A stretch of DNA of 64,000 nucleotides from contig OY755047.1 of the NCBI GenBank assembly GCA_963576565.1, forward strand, positions 10,386,931 through 10,450,930, in the 5' to 3' direction. The notes beneath the pieces were generated by a model that saw nothing but the letters and a program-made list of their open reading frames with translations, was not told the origin of the DNA and made no database searches. Numbering within the stretch: the first letter of the stretch is position 1; every line of letters starts with the position of its first letter. The DNA is from Aspidapion aeneum. Taxonomy: Eukaryota > Arthropoda > Insecta > Coleoptera > Brentidae. The translations under genes were made by a program, and so were the position numbers. This document shows, piece by piece, positions 54,310-64,000 of the stretch.

Positions 54310-55745
54310 GGAAGTAATTATCGAAAAAGAAATGATAGTATTAAAAAGCTTAAATCCGGAAAAGCTAGCGGACCTGGAGGAATATACGCTGAAATGCTCA
54401 AATATGAATCAAAGAAACTACTAGAAAATGTCACATATTTATCAATCAATGCATAAACGGACATCCACTACCTGTGGATTGGAAAAAAGCATTCATATCC
54501 TCAATACACAAAAAAGGAAACAAGCTGGATTGCAACAACTACAGAGGAATTTCAGTAACCAGTACTCTAAGTAAATTGTACGGTAGGATTCTTAGAGATC
54601 TAATAGAGAATGATTTTCATGAACAAGAAGAAGAAGAGCATAGTGGGTTTCGTGCAGGCAGATCTTGTAGTGATAATGTTTTTTGTCTTAGACGTAATGG
54701 AGAGAAGGACTGTCAGAAATATAGAAACACATGTTACATTTATGGACCTACAAAAAGCATATGATACCGTTCCAGTAGCAAAATTATGCACAGTGCTAGA
54801 GCAAACTAATCTCAATAATACATATATAAAAGAGATAAATTAAAAATTGGAAATCGACTTTCAAAGGAATTCCTAAAGGCTTAAGACAAGGATGTTGTAT
54901 CTCTTATCTCTTTAAAATATATATCGCAGTAGCTCTAAATACCTGGAAACCTAAAGTACCCGGTATGGAAATACAAGTTAACGACCAATTTACCATATAC
55001 ACACTACAGTTTGCTGACGATCAAGTAATTGTAGCTAATCATAAAGGATGCATGGAGTATATAATGAGAAAGTTAACGAAAGAATACCAAAAGTGGGGGT
55101 TAACAGTGAACGTGGACAAGACACAGTACTTATGTATTGAAAACGAATCAAGTGACTTCGAACTAGACAATGGACAAAAAATATCTCCATGCAATGAGTA
55201 TGTGTACATGGGTGTCTCAATTGATAAGACAGGAACAGTAAAGAGCTGGAAAAAGGGATAGTAAAAGCGAGGGGACTGGTTGTCTTAACAATATTTTGTG
55301 GAGCAGAGAGATAAAAAAATGTAAAATTTAACATATATAAAACAATGGTGAAAAGCACGCTGTTGTATGGAAAAGAGACTTGTCGCGTAACAGAGAAAAA
55401 CAATGGATGGAATGGAAAGTGTCGAAATGGATGCAATAAGAAGATCAATGAGAATATCTGGAAAAGAGCATAAGTATAAAAAATGAGATCATAAAAGAAA
55501 GAATGGCAATCGAAGGAAGCATAACGGATGACATCACGACAAAAGATTACCAAAGCAGGTCCTATAATGGCAACCAATAGGGCGCAGAAAAAGAGGACGT
55601 CCTGAACTAGAATGGCAGCAGTCAATCCAAAGATCAATGAGTCAAAAAAACCAGACAGAAGATGATTGTTAGCATCGAAGGAGGTGGAGAATAGGCGTCG
55701 GACAACGTAGAAAAACGTTCTAAACCGACATAGTAGTAGTAATAA
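54310..55745 (+). pseudogene. RTE-like LINE (family 2), longest copy
   Basis: Reading starts within SIKKLKSGKASGPGGIYAEM, the conserved block before RT. It continues through DWKKAFISSIHKKGNKLDCN, NYRGISVTSTLSKLYGRIL and GFRAGRSCSDN. After a shift comes HVTFMDLQKAYDTVPVAKL (motif A), then GLRQGCCIS (motif B), then FTIYTLQFADDQVIVAN (motif C intact), TVNVDKTQYLCIE and CNEYVYMGVSIDKTGT. The C-terminal part is frameshifted throughout but can be followed to the family 3' end AACGTTCTAAACCGACATAG and TAG/TAA triplets (55,745). All three palm motifs are present but in different frames, so no active enzyme is possible. The 241-codon minus-strand open frame across 55,035-55,760 is its antisense shadow. 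Confidence 0.9.
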
Positions 55746-56397
55746 ATATAAATAAAACAAACATTATAAGAACATGAAAACTATTTGGAATTAAAAAAAA
55801 TATATCGTAAACAGCAGGAAAAATAAACTAGACTTGATCCGAGTTACAACAGTGAAAACTTTTAGTGGAGTATAAATTTCGTTCCAGTTTCGTCCTTTTC
55901 ATGGAAATATGAATAAATGAATGAATGTTTGTTTTGAAGAGATCTTGTAGTTTGTATTTTATTTTGTTATTTGTTTATATGTTCAAGCGGACGAAATTGG
56001 GCACTTTGTGATAATTTCCTGTGTTGCGGTTCCTAAGCCCTGGTAATGAACGTTTAGTTTGAAACGCGTAGGCTGTAAATAATTTTTAAAGAAGGATTGG
56101 ACTTTTCACTAACCTACCCTATCAGCATTTTTTAAATTTTTTGTGGAAGTATAATAGCACTATTGCAATAATTTTTCCTGCTCGCGACTATACCCAGAAT
56201 ATCAAGGACGCACAATTAGACACTAATCTAAAATGAACTTACCAGTTTTGAATTTTTTTGGATCTAAATTGTATTGAGTGCTTACCTAAAACAACAAAAA
56301 AACTTTATTAGGACACAACCATACAAATTCAGGATAAATAAATTATATGGTTAGGTAAGTAGGTATATCAAATAAATTTGAAACCAAAGAATAAAAC
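55746..56397. other. Stretch without a recognised gene
   Basis: AT-rich, no signature. Confidence 0.5.
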
Positions 56398-56419
56398 CTA
56401 TACACGGTGTTTCATAATA

Positions 56420-56987
56420 CACTGAAACCTCTTCTTGCGGACACCTCTATTAAGCGGACATTCCTTTTAGGCGGACAAATTTGTTGGAATCAAGCTCTTT
56501 ACATGTAAAAATCACTCCTTCACTTTAACCGGACACTCTAATAACAGGACGCGGACAATTTTTTTTGGTTAAAAACCTCTGACCACGGTACGGAGAGCTG
56601 CACGACATGGGCATAAATATTATGTAGTATGTTGGCAAAAACGCACTTGCAGTCGGGAAATTACCACTTTCCGTTTTAATGCAGATACTAAATACTTCTG
56701 TCGTATTTACTATATATTTTATTCGGCAGGACTGCTGTGTTTTATTTTTATTGTTCAATTGGGTAGTAATAGATCTCTCTTTGAAATGGCGCCTAGTGAA
56801 AAACTTCGTAGTTTACGTGAAAAAATGGAAGGGTCGCTGAAAAATTTAATATCGGAAAAATTCAAGCAGCGAAAATTGTTAATAAATATATATTAAAATT
56901 TCGCAGTTCTCTCTCATAAGCGGACACCTCCAATAAGCGGACAAAATCGACGAAACCGTGAGTGTCCGCTTATAGGAGGTTTTGCTG
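56420..56987. mobile_element. Pogo/Tigger-like element with transposase relic
   Basis: The left end CACTGAAACCTCTTCTTGCG and the right end on the minus strand CAGCAAAACCTCCTATAAGC continue with CGGACAC. TA flanks both sides (56,418-56,419, 56,988-56,989). AAGCGGACA repeats lie inside both ends. The interior retains part of a helix-turn-helix transposase N terminus. Confidence 0.75.
56786..56886 (+). pseudogene. Pogo-type transposase N-terminal fragment
   Basis: An ATG at 56,786 gives MAPSEKLRSLREKMEG. After one frameshift (near 56,833) the sequence reads VAEKFNIGKIQAAKIVNK. This is the CENP-B/pogo-like helix-turn-helix that binds the element's ends ('…A.KF.IG…V..I…'). The DDE catalytic domain, normally some 250 residues further on, is deleted, as the right terminus follows within 100 bases. 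It is therefore a deletion derivative of an autonomous element. Confidence 0.6.
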
Positions 56988-57079
56988 TATTTAAGAGGGT
57001 AACTTTTTTTTCATATTTTTGGACGAGCAATCACATCCTGAAGCCCTGTGCATATATTTTGAAACACCGTGTATATAGG

Positions 57080-57529
57080 CTTTATTCTTTGATCGAAACA
57101 GCATCTTAATTTTTTTAATCAAAACTTTAGATAAATGTCGTAAAATTTTCGAGGACTGAAAATTCAATTTATTGTAGCGGAAAAAATAAATACAAATGTT
57201 TTTTGTTTTCAACAAATCCTTTTTTTTCTTTTATTGAGAAAACTCAATTGATAGATTTTCATGTTGAAATTGAGGTCCAAATTTATGGATTGTTTTGTAT
57301 AAAGGAAAATAAAATAAATTGTTTTTCTTTTTTGCGGCTTTTTTGTGTTCGTTCTTCAAGCGAATCAATCTTTTTTTGTGTTCATGCAAAAAAGAAAACA
57401 CGACATAAACCTATGTTGACCGTCTAAGAAAATTATTTAGAAAGGATAAAATATGTTTTTCTTTCCAGTCCGGTGTTATTTAAAACATTTTTTTAATTTT
57501 TAAGTTGTCCTTTAGATAATTTTTATTAT
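57080..57529. other. Stretch without a recognised gene
   Basis: AT-rich, no signature. Confidence 0.5.
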
Positions 57530-58580
57530 TATGTCGGTTTAGAACATTTTTCTACGTTGTCCGACGCCTATTCTCCACCTCCTTCGATCTTGACAATTAT
57601 CTTCTGTCAGATTTTTTTGACTCATTGATCTTTGGATTGACTGTTGCCATTCAAGTTTAGGACGCCCTCTTTTTCTGCGCCCTATTGGTTGCCATTCTAG
57701 GACCTACATTGGTAATCTTCCGTCGTTCATCCATTGTACATGGCCGCTTCCCTCAATTCCCCTTCTTTCTTTTATGATCTCATTTATTATGTGATCTGTT
57801 CTAGATATTCTTATTGATCTTCTTATTGCATCCATTTCGACACTTTACATTTTTGTTTTGTATTTTTCTGTAACGCGACAAGTCTCTATTCCATACAACA
57901 GCGTACTTTTCACCATTATTTCATATATGTTAAATTTTCCATTCTTTTTTATCTCTCTGCTCCATAAAATACTGTTAAGACATCCAATAATCTTTTTTGC
58001 TTTTACTATTCTTTTTTCCAGTTCTTCACAATCTGTTCCTGTCTTATCAAATGTGACACCCAAGTATACATACTCATTGCATGGAGATATTACTTGTCCA
58101 CTGTCTAGTTTTAACTCACTGGGTTCGTTTCCAATACATAAGTAGTGTGTCTTGTCCACGTTCACTGTTAATCCCCACTTTTGGTATTCTTCCATTAACT
58201 TTGTCATCATATACTCCATATCTTCTTTATCGTTAGCTACAACTACTTGGTAGTTAGCAAACTGTAGTGTGTATATGGTAAGTCGGTCGTTAAGTTGTAT
58301 TTCCATGCCGTGCACTTTACGTTTCCAGTTTTTTAAAGCTACTGCGATATATATTTGAAAAAGAGTTGGAGAGATACAACATCCCTGTCTTAAGCCTTTT
58401 GTTACCAGGAATTCTTTTGAAAGTCGATTTCCAATTTTAATTTTAGATTTTGACCCTTTTGTATAGTTCTTTTATTGCTTTTATGTATGTATGATTGATA
58501 TTAGTTTGCTCTAACACTGTCCATAATTTTTCTACTGGAACGGTTTCATCGAGGGTATCATATGCTTTTTGTATCTGACT
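57530..58580 (-). pseudogene. RTE-like LINE (family 2) with altered catalytic box
   Basis: On the minus strand a 156-codon frame (58,315-57,845) reads MHGMEIQLNDRLTIYTLQFA, then NYQVVVANDKEDMEYMM and YQKWGLTVNVDKTHYLCIGN. It goes on with GVTFDKTGTDCEELEKRIVK. The catalytic FADD is replaced by FANY here, removing both active-site aspartates. Upstream, motif B (RQGCCISPTLFQIYI) and a broken motif A region (QKAYDT) extend to about 58,575. Downstream the tail is frameshifted to the family-2 3' end at 57,530. It abuts the 3' end of a Jockey-like element. Confidence 0.9.
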
Positions 58581-58599
58581 AGCGTTTCGTGACACTTAA

Positions 58600-60425
58600 T
58601 TAATAATTTTTAAGTCTTTTTTTTATTTGTTATATACACACTGTTTTTATTGTATTTCAATCTAGTCAATAAAACTAATTAGCAATTTTGTTTTAACATA
58701 ATTTACTAGAAAACTTAGATTTAAACTTAGGGTTTACTCAACAGTCTCCCCGCTTTGTTTCGTCTGTAACTCACAATTGTGTTGTGTTTGTAGCATTATT
58801 TTGTTTTATGTAATTCACCTAGTTTACTAGCTCAAACGGCTTCACTCTTTTTAGTCTTCGAACTAGCGTAGTATTGTCTAGAAGCTGAATTGCTTCCACA
58901 TTCACATGTCGATAGAGTCCATCTTCATGGCTTTTTGCGTACTTTTTGATAGTCTCTGCTACAGTTTCGATTTTTTAGGTCCCGATGAAGGTCACTATTT
59001 CGAACGTACCAAGGTGCATTCATAATGTTTCTTAATACTTTATTTTGAAATCTCTGTAAAAATAGAATGTTACTCTCTTTAGTACAACCCCATTGTTGAA
59101 TACCATATAAGCAGTAACTTATTATGAATTGTTAAATTGGACTTTCTTCCAATTAGCCAATCTCAAGTTCTTTTTTTTTTTTTCTTAACATGTGCTTTCC
59201 AGCACTACTTGGCATCAAGCAGATATTTTGCCTAATTTGAATATGTTACGGAAATGTTGTTAATTGTTATTTGTATGTGATTTATATGTTTTTTTGTAAA
59301 ATCAACATGAATTAAATTGGTTTCCTTTCATTTTATTCGCTACTTTGTGGGCCAGCTGGTAACTTCGGTGCCTGCAACCTGAAGTTTTTTCTACCGTCAA
59401 TAAACCAGTATTATCGACAAATGTTGCTAATTTCCTGGCTTTGGGATATCGCAAGTGAATAATAAGTATAGATAAGGGCCCAGTACGTTACCCTGGGGCA
59501 TGCCTGCTTGAATTTCTCTTAAATTTGAGTGTAAGTCTTCCTGTTGTACTCTGATATGTCTATCAGATATGTATGATTCCAAAATATCCAAATATTGTTT
59601 TGGCAGAAACCGTTTTAGTTTAAAATTAAAGCCTTTATGCCACACTTTCTCAAATTCCTGTGCTACATCTAGAAACACTGTAGAATAAACATTTCCATCT
59701 TCTAGTGCTTTTTCTATTACATTAGTAATTTTGTGTACTTGGTCTGTCGTGGAATGTTTGTCTTGAATACCAAATTAATGAGATTAAATATTTTTTTGTC
59801 TACCTATGATTGGTTTGATTCTTTTAAGCAATACTGTTCCATAGACCTTGCATATAATTGGCAGCAAAGATAGATATTGTCCTGTAAGCTGACACGTCAT
59901 GGAGTGGTTTTTCCGGTTTTGGAATCATGATAACTTCTGCAACTTTCCACAGTTTAGGTACTGGGTAGTTGTTTTATGACTAGCCCATTAATAAGATCAT
60001 ACTCTGTGGCTTTTTTCGAATTAATATTTTTCATCTGGTGCTTCATGGGGCTAAAATGATATTTCTAAATTACTTGCGAAAATATGTGCTTTTTTTTCGT
60101 TACTCCTTGCCCACTGGTCGTTAGATTGTTGTATTGGTGGTTTTTGCATAATTGGTGTTTTAAAATCTTTGGTTGCTTTCCAAATAGAATAGTCGGTATT
60201 TTTATCATCTGTAAGTTTATTATTTTTATTACTACAATCTCTCGCCTTATGTACTGCGTTATGTTGTTGAGGGTTGGTTTTTTTCCTTAGGATCACGGTT
60301 TTGCTGCTACATCCTTCTTAGTTACCTTTTTTCTAATATAAGTTCTCTAATTTCCTTTGGATAGTTTTTTCTCTTAAAAATTCTCTTTCGTTTTAGCCTG
60401 TTTTTGCAAGCTGCTTGTTAAATAT
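58600..60425 (-). pseudogene. Jockey-like LINE, 5'-truncated
   Basis: On the minus strand: a pre-RT region with DDKNTDYSIWKATKDFKTPI and QWARSNEKKAHIFASNL (60,296-60,051). Then a broken stretch to 59,680. The RT core frame (59,678-59,427) follows, with FLDVAQEFEKVWHKGFNFKL (motif A), LPKQYLDILESYISDRHIRV and AGMPQGNVLGPYLYLLFTCD (motif B). Motif C survives only as ATFVDNTG instead of ATFADDT. The C terminus GLYRHVNVEAIQLLDN and RRLKRVKPFELVN stops at 58,819, followed by a probable 3' UTR to about 58,600. These are Jockey-clade signatures. Endonuclease and ORF1 are absent, and frames are broken in at least three places. Confidence 0.85.
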
Positions 60426-60876
60426 TTGTTATGTTTTTAAGTCTGACAGGTTCAATTTACAACAATTATTGCTGATACAAAAAAAGTACCGTAACTTTTT
60501 TATTTATAAAATTTTATTTTTCGTGCAAATCACTTTTTATAATTTTTTTAAAAGTCCAACTGACAAATAAAGATATTACATCGGTCGATGCTTCTGATAA
60601 ATACCGTATTCATATGCCATTTCTATCCGATAACTTCAAATTGGTAAACAGAATGTCAGATATTCCAATAAAATTAATATATCCATAGTTTAATATAAAA
60701 TCACTTAATCATTTAAATGGAAGTGCGATTTTGATTACAATATTTTGGATGATTAATTACATCTCTATGGAAATTAATTTTAATTTGGGAAATTTCAGAT
60801 GTTGTGCGTATATATCGCCAAATCCTATACAAATGCTTCGTCAATGCGTTTTAAATGCAATTTAAATTATAATTTA
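60426..60876. other. AT-rich stretch, nothing recognised
   Basis: No signature seen. Confidence 0.5.
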
Positions 60877-60985
60877 TCTTTTTATATTGATACCTAGGTA
60901 CAAATATTTAATTTTCTTTAATTATAGTTACTTTTTCATGAAATTGTCATTACTAAGGAGTGAAACGGATGTATGATACAGCCTT
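60877..60985 (+). repeat. Direct repeat left of composite copy C
   Basis: CTTTTTATATTGATACCTAG, TTTAATTTTCTTTAATTATA and ATGTATGATACA recur at 62,907-63,020 in the same orientation, about 85% identical. They bracket copy C. Confidence 0.7.
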
Positions 60986-61109
60986 GGGAGCAAGGATGAT
61001 GCAACCCCTCCAAGTTTCATGGACATCCATAAAGTAGTAAAGTAGTTACGAAATATCCAAAAACGTCGAAATTGTCACTCGCTCACTCATGTATCATCAA
61101 AATTCTATT

Positions 61110-62185
61110 GTACTTCGAGACATGCTACAAACCTGGTATTTGGCAGACTGATAGAAATTATGACCAATCTCTTGGAAAAAATCAAAAAACCCCAAATTTC
61201 TAATTTACTTCCCGCCCCCATTCATGTAATATTATGTAAAAGTAACATTGCCTACTTCCAGAAACGCTAGAGAGCTGAGCTTTGGCAGACTGATAGGAAC
61301 TATGACAACACTATAGAAAAAAATTAAAATCCCAAAATTATAATTTACTTGCCTCCCCTATAAATGTAAAGTTATGTAAAATTAACATTGCCCACTTCCA
61401 GAAACGCTAGAGAGCTGAGCTTTGGCAGACTGATAGGAACTATGACAAAACTATAGAAAAAAATTTGAAAATCCCAAAATTATAATTTACTTGCCACCCC
61501 TATAAATGTAAAGTTATGTAAAATTAACATTGCCCACTTCCAGAAACGCTAGAGAGCTGAGCTTTGGCAGACTGATAGGAACTATGACAAAACTATAGAA
61601 AAAAATTTGAAAATCCCAAAATTATAATTTACTTGCCTCCCCTATAAATGTAAAGTTATGTAAAATTAACATTGCCCACTTCCAGAAACGCTAGAGAGCT
61701 GAGCTTTGGCAGACTGATAGGAACTATGACAAAACTATAGAAAAAAATTTAAAAATCCCAAAATTATAATTTACTTGCCTCCCCTATAAATGTAAAGTTA
61801 TGTAAAATTAACATTGCCCACTTCCAGAAACGCTAGAGAGCTGAGCATTGGCAGACTGACAGGAACTATGACAAAACTATAGAAAACATTTTTAAAATCC
61901 CAAAATTATAATTTACTTGCCTCCCCTATAAATGTAAAGTTATGTAAAATTAACATTGCCCACGTCCAGAAACGCTAGAGAGCTGAGCTTTGGCAGACTG
62001 ATAGGAACTATGACAAAACTATAGAAAAAAATTTTAAAATCCCAAAATTATAATTTACTTGCCTCCCCTATAAATGTTAAGTTATGTAAAAGTAACATTG
62101 CCCACTTCCAGAAATGCTACAGAGCTGAGCTTCAGAAGGCTGATAGGAACTATGAAAAAATCATGGGGGAAAAACCACAACATTT
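61110..62185 (+). repeat. 142-bp satellite, about 7.5 units
   Basis: The anchor ACTTCCAGAAACGCTAGAG lies at 61,254, 61,394, 61,536, 61,678, 61,820, 61,962 (CGTCC variant) and 62,104, a period of 142 (140 once). The central units are nearly identical; the end units are diverged, as expected when unequal exchange homogenises the middle. Confidence 0.9.
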
Positions 62186-62254
62186 TAAATAAGGGAGGGC
62201 AAAAGATTTGAACAATATTCTGCATATTTTACTACTTCAAAACTTAAATATTAT

Positions 62255-62572
62255 TTAGTTTAACTTGATTAGTGTCCTTAAATGTTTTTAGTTGATAGTT
62301 GGTTATTGGGGTAGGACAAAAAAGTTCATGTAACTGTTCAAAAGATTGCAAACGTTTCGGTTTATTGTTTAAACCTTCATCAGTGCTAAAAATAGATAAG
62401 AGAACATGTAGTAAAATAGTTAATCAAAGCAAAAACTAAATCGATTGATTCATTCATAAAAATAATTGTTTAAAAGAAACATTTTATAAAAAACTTATAG
62501 AACTATATAGAAAAAATATAATTAAATCTTTTTAAAAATTATTATAAAAAAATATATATACATTATGCAAAT
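62255..62572 (-). mobile_element. Hammerhead-bearing repeat inserted in copy C
   Basis: The minus strand is homologous to 21,105-21,330 along its length (TTTACTACATGTTCTCTTAT, TTTTTAGCACTGATGAAGGT). Unlike that copy it keeps the sequence after AAACAATAAACC. No protein is encoded. Penelope-like elements and retrozymes are the known carriers of such motifs in animals. Confidence 0.65.
62345..62384 (-). ncRNA. Hammerhead ribozyme core
   Basis: On the minus strand the sequence is CTGATGA (62,383-62,377), then stem II GGTTTA – AACAA – TAAACC (6 perfect pairs, 5-base loop), then GAAAC (62,358-62,354). These are the two invariant boxes of hammerhead self-cleaving RNAs at the right distance. Flanking AGCA and TGC could form a weak outer stem. 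Activity is not proven. Confidence 0.65.
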
Positions 62573-62591
62573 CCTTTAAAAAGAGAGTGAA

Positions 62592-62904
62592 ATCATAACA
62601 AAAATATTTCACGTCAAAAAAAGCAAAGTACAAAAGTACAATTCAAATTTTAAAATGAATGGTTCTTACTAGTTCGAAAATGTTTTTCTAATCTTGGCTA
62701 TTACAGCTGCAAATGACTCTTAGGCACAGTGCTAAATTGAACGTAAAGAAGTTTGGCTGTAATAGCAAAGTCTCCAAACTAGTAAGAACCTTTCATTTTA
62801 AAATTTGTATTGGAGAACTTGGCTTTACTTTTATCTCATTTCTTTTTACGGAATATAATTTTTGTGTACTTGGCTTTTTTTACATGAAATGTTTTTGTTA
62901 CGAT
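62592..62904. repeat. Long hairpin ending copy C
   Basis: ATCATAACAAAAATATTTCA pairs with TGAAATGTTTTTGTTACGAT; the inner ATGAATGGTTCTTACTAGTT pairs with the stretch near 62,785. Same family as 13,006 and 52,981. Confidence 0.8.
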
Positions 62905-62906
62905 TA

Positions 62907-63020
62907 ATTTTTCTTTTTATATTCATACCTAGGTAAAACTATTTAATTTTCTTTAATTATAGCTATTTTTTTACGAATTTGTCCTTATTAAGGAGTAACA
63001 AGGATGGATGATACATTAAA
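62907..63020 (+). repeat. Direct repeat right of composite copy C
   Basis: Partner of 60,877-60,985 (CTTTTTATATTCATACCTAG, ATGGATGATACA). Confidence 0.7.
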
Positions 63021-63914
63021 AAATATATTTACATCAGACACTGAGCTTTTGTGGGCTGGTAGAAGCAACCTCTAAAACGAGGTTCGCGGAAAAAGGATAA
63101 ACGCCATGTTTTTGTTCTTTTTGAGAATTTTTTATTTTCTTTTTATTAATTTTACTTAAACAATCTCAATAATCTTCCGTAAAACGAAGTAACTGAATTG
63201 CTATTAAGGCCAAATATCGACATTTGGTTAACAATTTTAAAAAATACAGTTTTTGTATTTTTCCAAACATAAAAACATATTTTTTTTTGTTAAAATCACA
63301 TGTTTTGAAAGGCGCCTGATTTTTTTGGAGGTGAGAGTCATGGATTCTACGAAATTAAAATATTTTCGGCGCACGTTTTTTCATTTTAATGTGTATATAA
63401 AATATTTCTATAACCCCTGTATTACAGTAGTTGGAAACACCCACCAACCAATATTATTGTATTCCTCTTTCTTTTTATTTGAAAATATTTTCATTTTTTT
63501 CTATGCTGAGAGATGTAGAGGGCGACACAAAACCGGGGCCCTAGAAGGCATTTTGAGTTATTTGGAACGATATGGGCTAAAATAAGTTGAAAACTTGTCT
63601 AACCACAGACATATTGTCCAAACCTTGGTCAACGTTTTATCTAGTTAACTTAGACATGCTAGAGAAACTGTGCTAATTACCTATTTTCTCCTTCCAAATT
63701 ACCTTGACTTTCGTCTCCGCTTTGGAAAAATGTCGGGAAATTTCCCTTTCTTTTAACCTATTAATTTTCTATAGAACTGTCTTATTTTAAGTAAAGTTTA
63801 CCCAATTTTAACAGGTCCCAATGACCCGTGCGATTACGTATTCTGGAATGACGCGTTTATCAAATAAAGTTAGTTATTATTAATTTTTTTAAAAATATTT
63901 CCAGGGATTTCGCA
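63021..63914. other. Stretch without a proven gene
   Basis: A 110-codon frame (63,253-63,585) lacks any domain signature. If the right-edge exon is real, most of this is intron. Confidence 0.4.
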
Positions 63915-64000
63915 TCTCCAGTGAAGAGCCAGAAATGTCTGAATACAAAACGAGATCTTATTGACCCCCTTAGGCCGGTAATTTCATCAAAAATATATGT
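63915..64000 (+). CDS. Possible host exon, cut by the window end
   Basis: AAAAATATTTCCAG ends at 63,904 as a good splice acceptor. The second frame after it is open to the window end and reads DFASPVKSQKCLNTKRDL followed by IDPLRPVISSKIYV. The other two frames hit stops. Codons look ordinary and the GC content rises relative to the AT-rich flank. The pattern 'C…KRD…DPL.P…..Y' faintly recalls the ectodomain of integrin alpha chains ('…V.LK…RD..SPI…..Y'), but the match is short. It is on the plus strand and would continue to the right. If correct, this is the only host gene in the window; otherwise it is a chance open frame of about 30 codons. Confidence 0.35.

Larger units (their letters stand above)
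56398..57079. mobile_element. Outer TIR element split by a pogo-like element
   Basis: CCTATACACGGTGTTTCATA at 56,398 faces TTGAAACACCGTGTATATAG at 57,058. Removing the inner element (56,420-56,987) leaves a small element of about 110 bp. The ends recall 'CRGGGTGTYYCA' MITEs. Confidence 0.6.
60992..62904. mobile_element. Satellite/hairpin composite element, copy C
   Basis: The left segment (AAGTTTCATGGACATCCATA, AAACGTCGAAATTGTCACTC) is followed by the longest 142-bp array and the terminal hairpin (62,592-62,904). A hammerhead-bearing fragment (62,255-62,572) has inserted between array and hairpin; without it AAATATTAT would join GCAAATCC as in copies A and B. Confidence 0.75.

Noticed and set aside
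55035..55760. A 241-codon minus-strand open frame, the longest in the window
   Set aside because: It is exactly antisense to a recognisable RTE-like LINE with FADD and other RT motifs on the plus strand. Similar antisense frames at 42,735-43,280, 49,731-50,165 and 57,858-58,145 have the same origin.
61110..62185. Regular array that could be mistaken for a CRISPR locus
   Set aside because: The units are contiguous 142-bp tandem repeats without unique spacers, and the setting is eukaryotic.
63253..63585. A 110-codon Phe/Tyr/Ile-rich frame
   Set aside because: Amino-acid content is what AT-rich non-coding DNA gives, and there is no signature.

Overview
This window looks like a stretch of animal, probably insect, nuclear DNA. 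It is AT-rich and has no operons or dense coding. It holds many decayed LINEs, a Penelope-like element, a THAP zinc-finger remnant, and numerous short inverted-repeat transposons. The insect assignment rests on the kinds of elements seen and is an inference. No complete host gene can be supported. The only host-exon candidate is a short open stretch behind a good splice acceptor at the right edge (63,915-64,000).

Layout. 0-10 kb: an RT fragment on the minus strand, a non-autonomous hAT element with a perfect 8-bp target duplication (872-1,260), an inverted-repeat element (4,970-5,542), a LINE RNase H remnant (7,790-8,632) and an inverted-repeat element carrying a broken THAP domain (8,676-9,935). 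10-20.6 kb: a 'CAGGGTGTCCC' element, a 3.3-kb hAT element (11,293-14,607) that has swallowed a composite satellite/hairpin element, several small TIR elements, a LINE C-terminal remnant, and a second hAT (19,437-20,261) inserted in a dispersed repeat called R450 here. 21-28 kb: a truncated hammerhead-bearing repeat, a hairpin MITE, a large old palindrome (23,960-25,240) and a 1.5-kb palindrome (26,189-27,705). 28.5-32.3 kb: a 1.2-kb tandem duplication with preserved splice signals, then a dimeric satellite with a CRE-like palindrome in each unit, then another R450 copy. 32.6-38 kb: a 3.8-kb element with long terminal inverted repeats, a 402-bp satellite inside and an RTE-like LINE inserted into one arm. 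38-46 kb: LINE fragments, R450, a Penelope-like RT/GIY-YIG remnant between inverted ends, and two hAT MITEs close together. 46.5-64 kb: further RTE-like, Jockey-like and pogo-like remnants, and two more copies of the 142-bp satellite/hairpin composite, one holding an apparent intact hammerhead ribozyme core.

How the parts relate. Insertion order can be read from the nesting. An RTE-like LINE with a 14/15 target duplication split the right arm of the 3.8-kb element. A pogo-type MITE sits in the TA tail of another RTE copy. hAT MITEs interrupt LINE and R450 copies whose uninterrupted paralogues are also in the window and act as empty-site controls. Every reverse transcriptase seen here is broken, so the window looks like a graveyard and nesting ground for mobile DNA. 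All family names rest on motif recognition by eye; no database search was possible.
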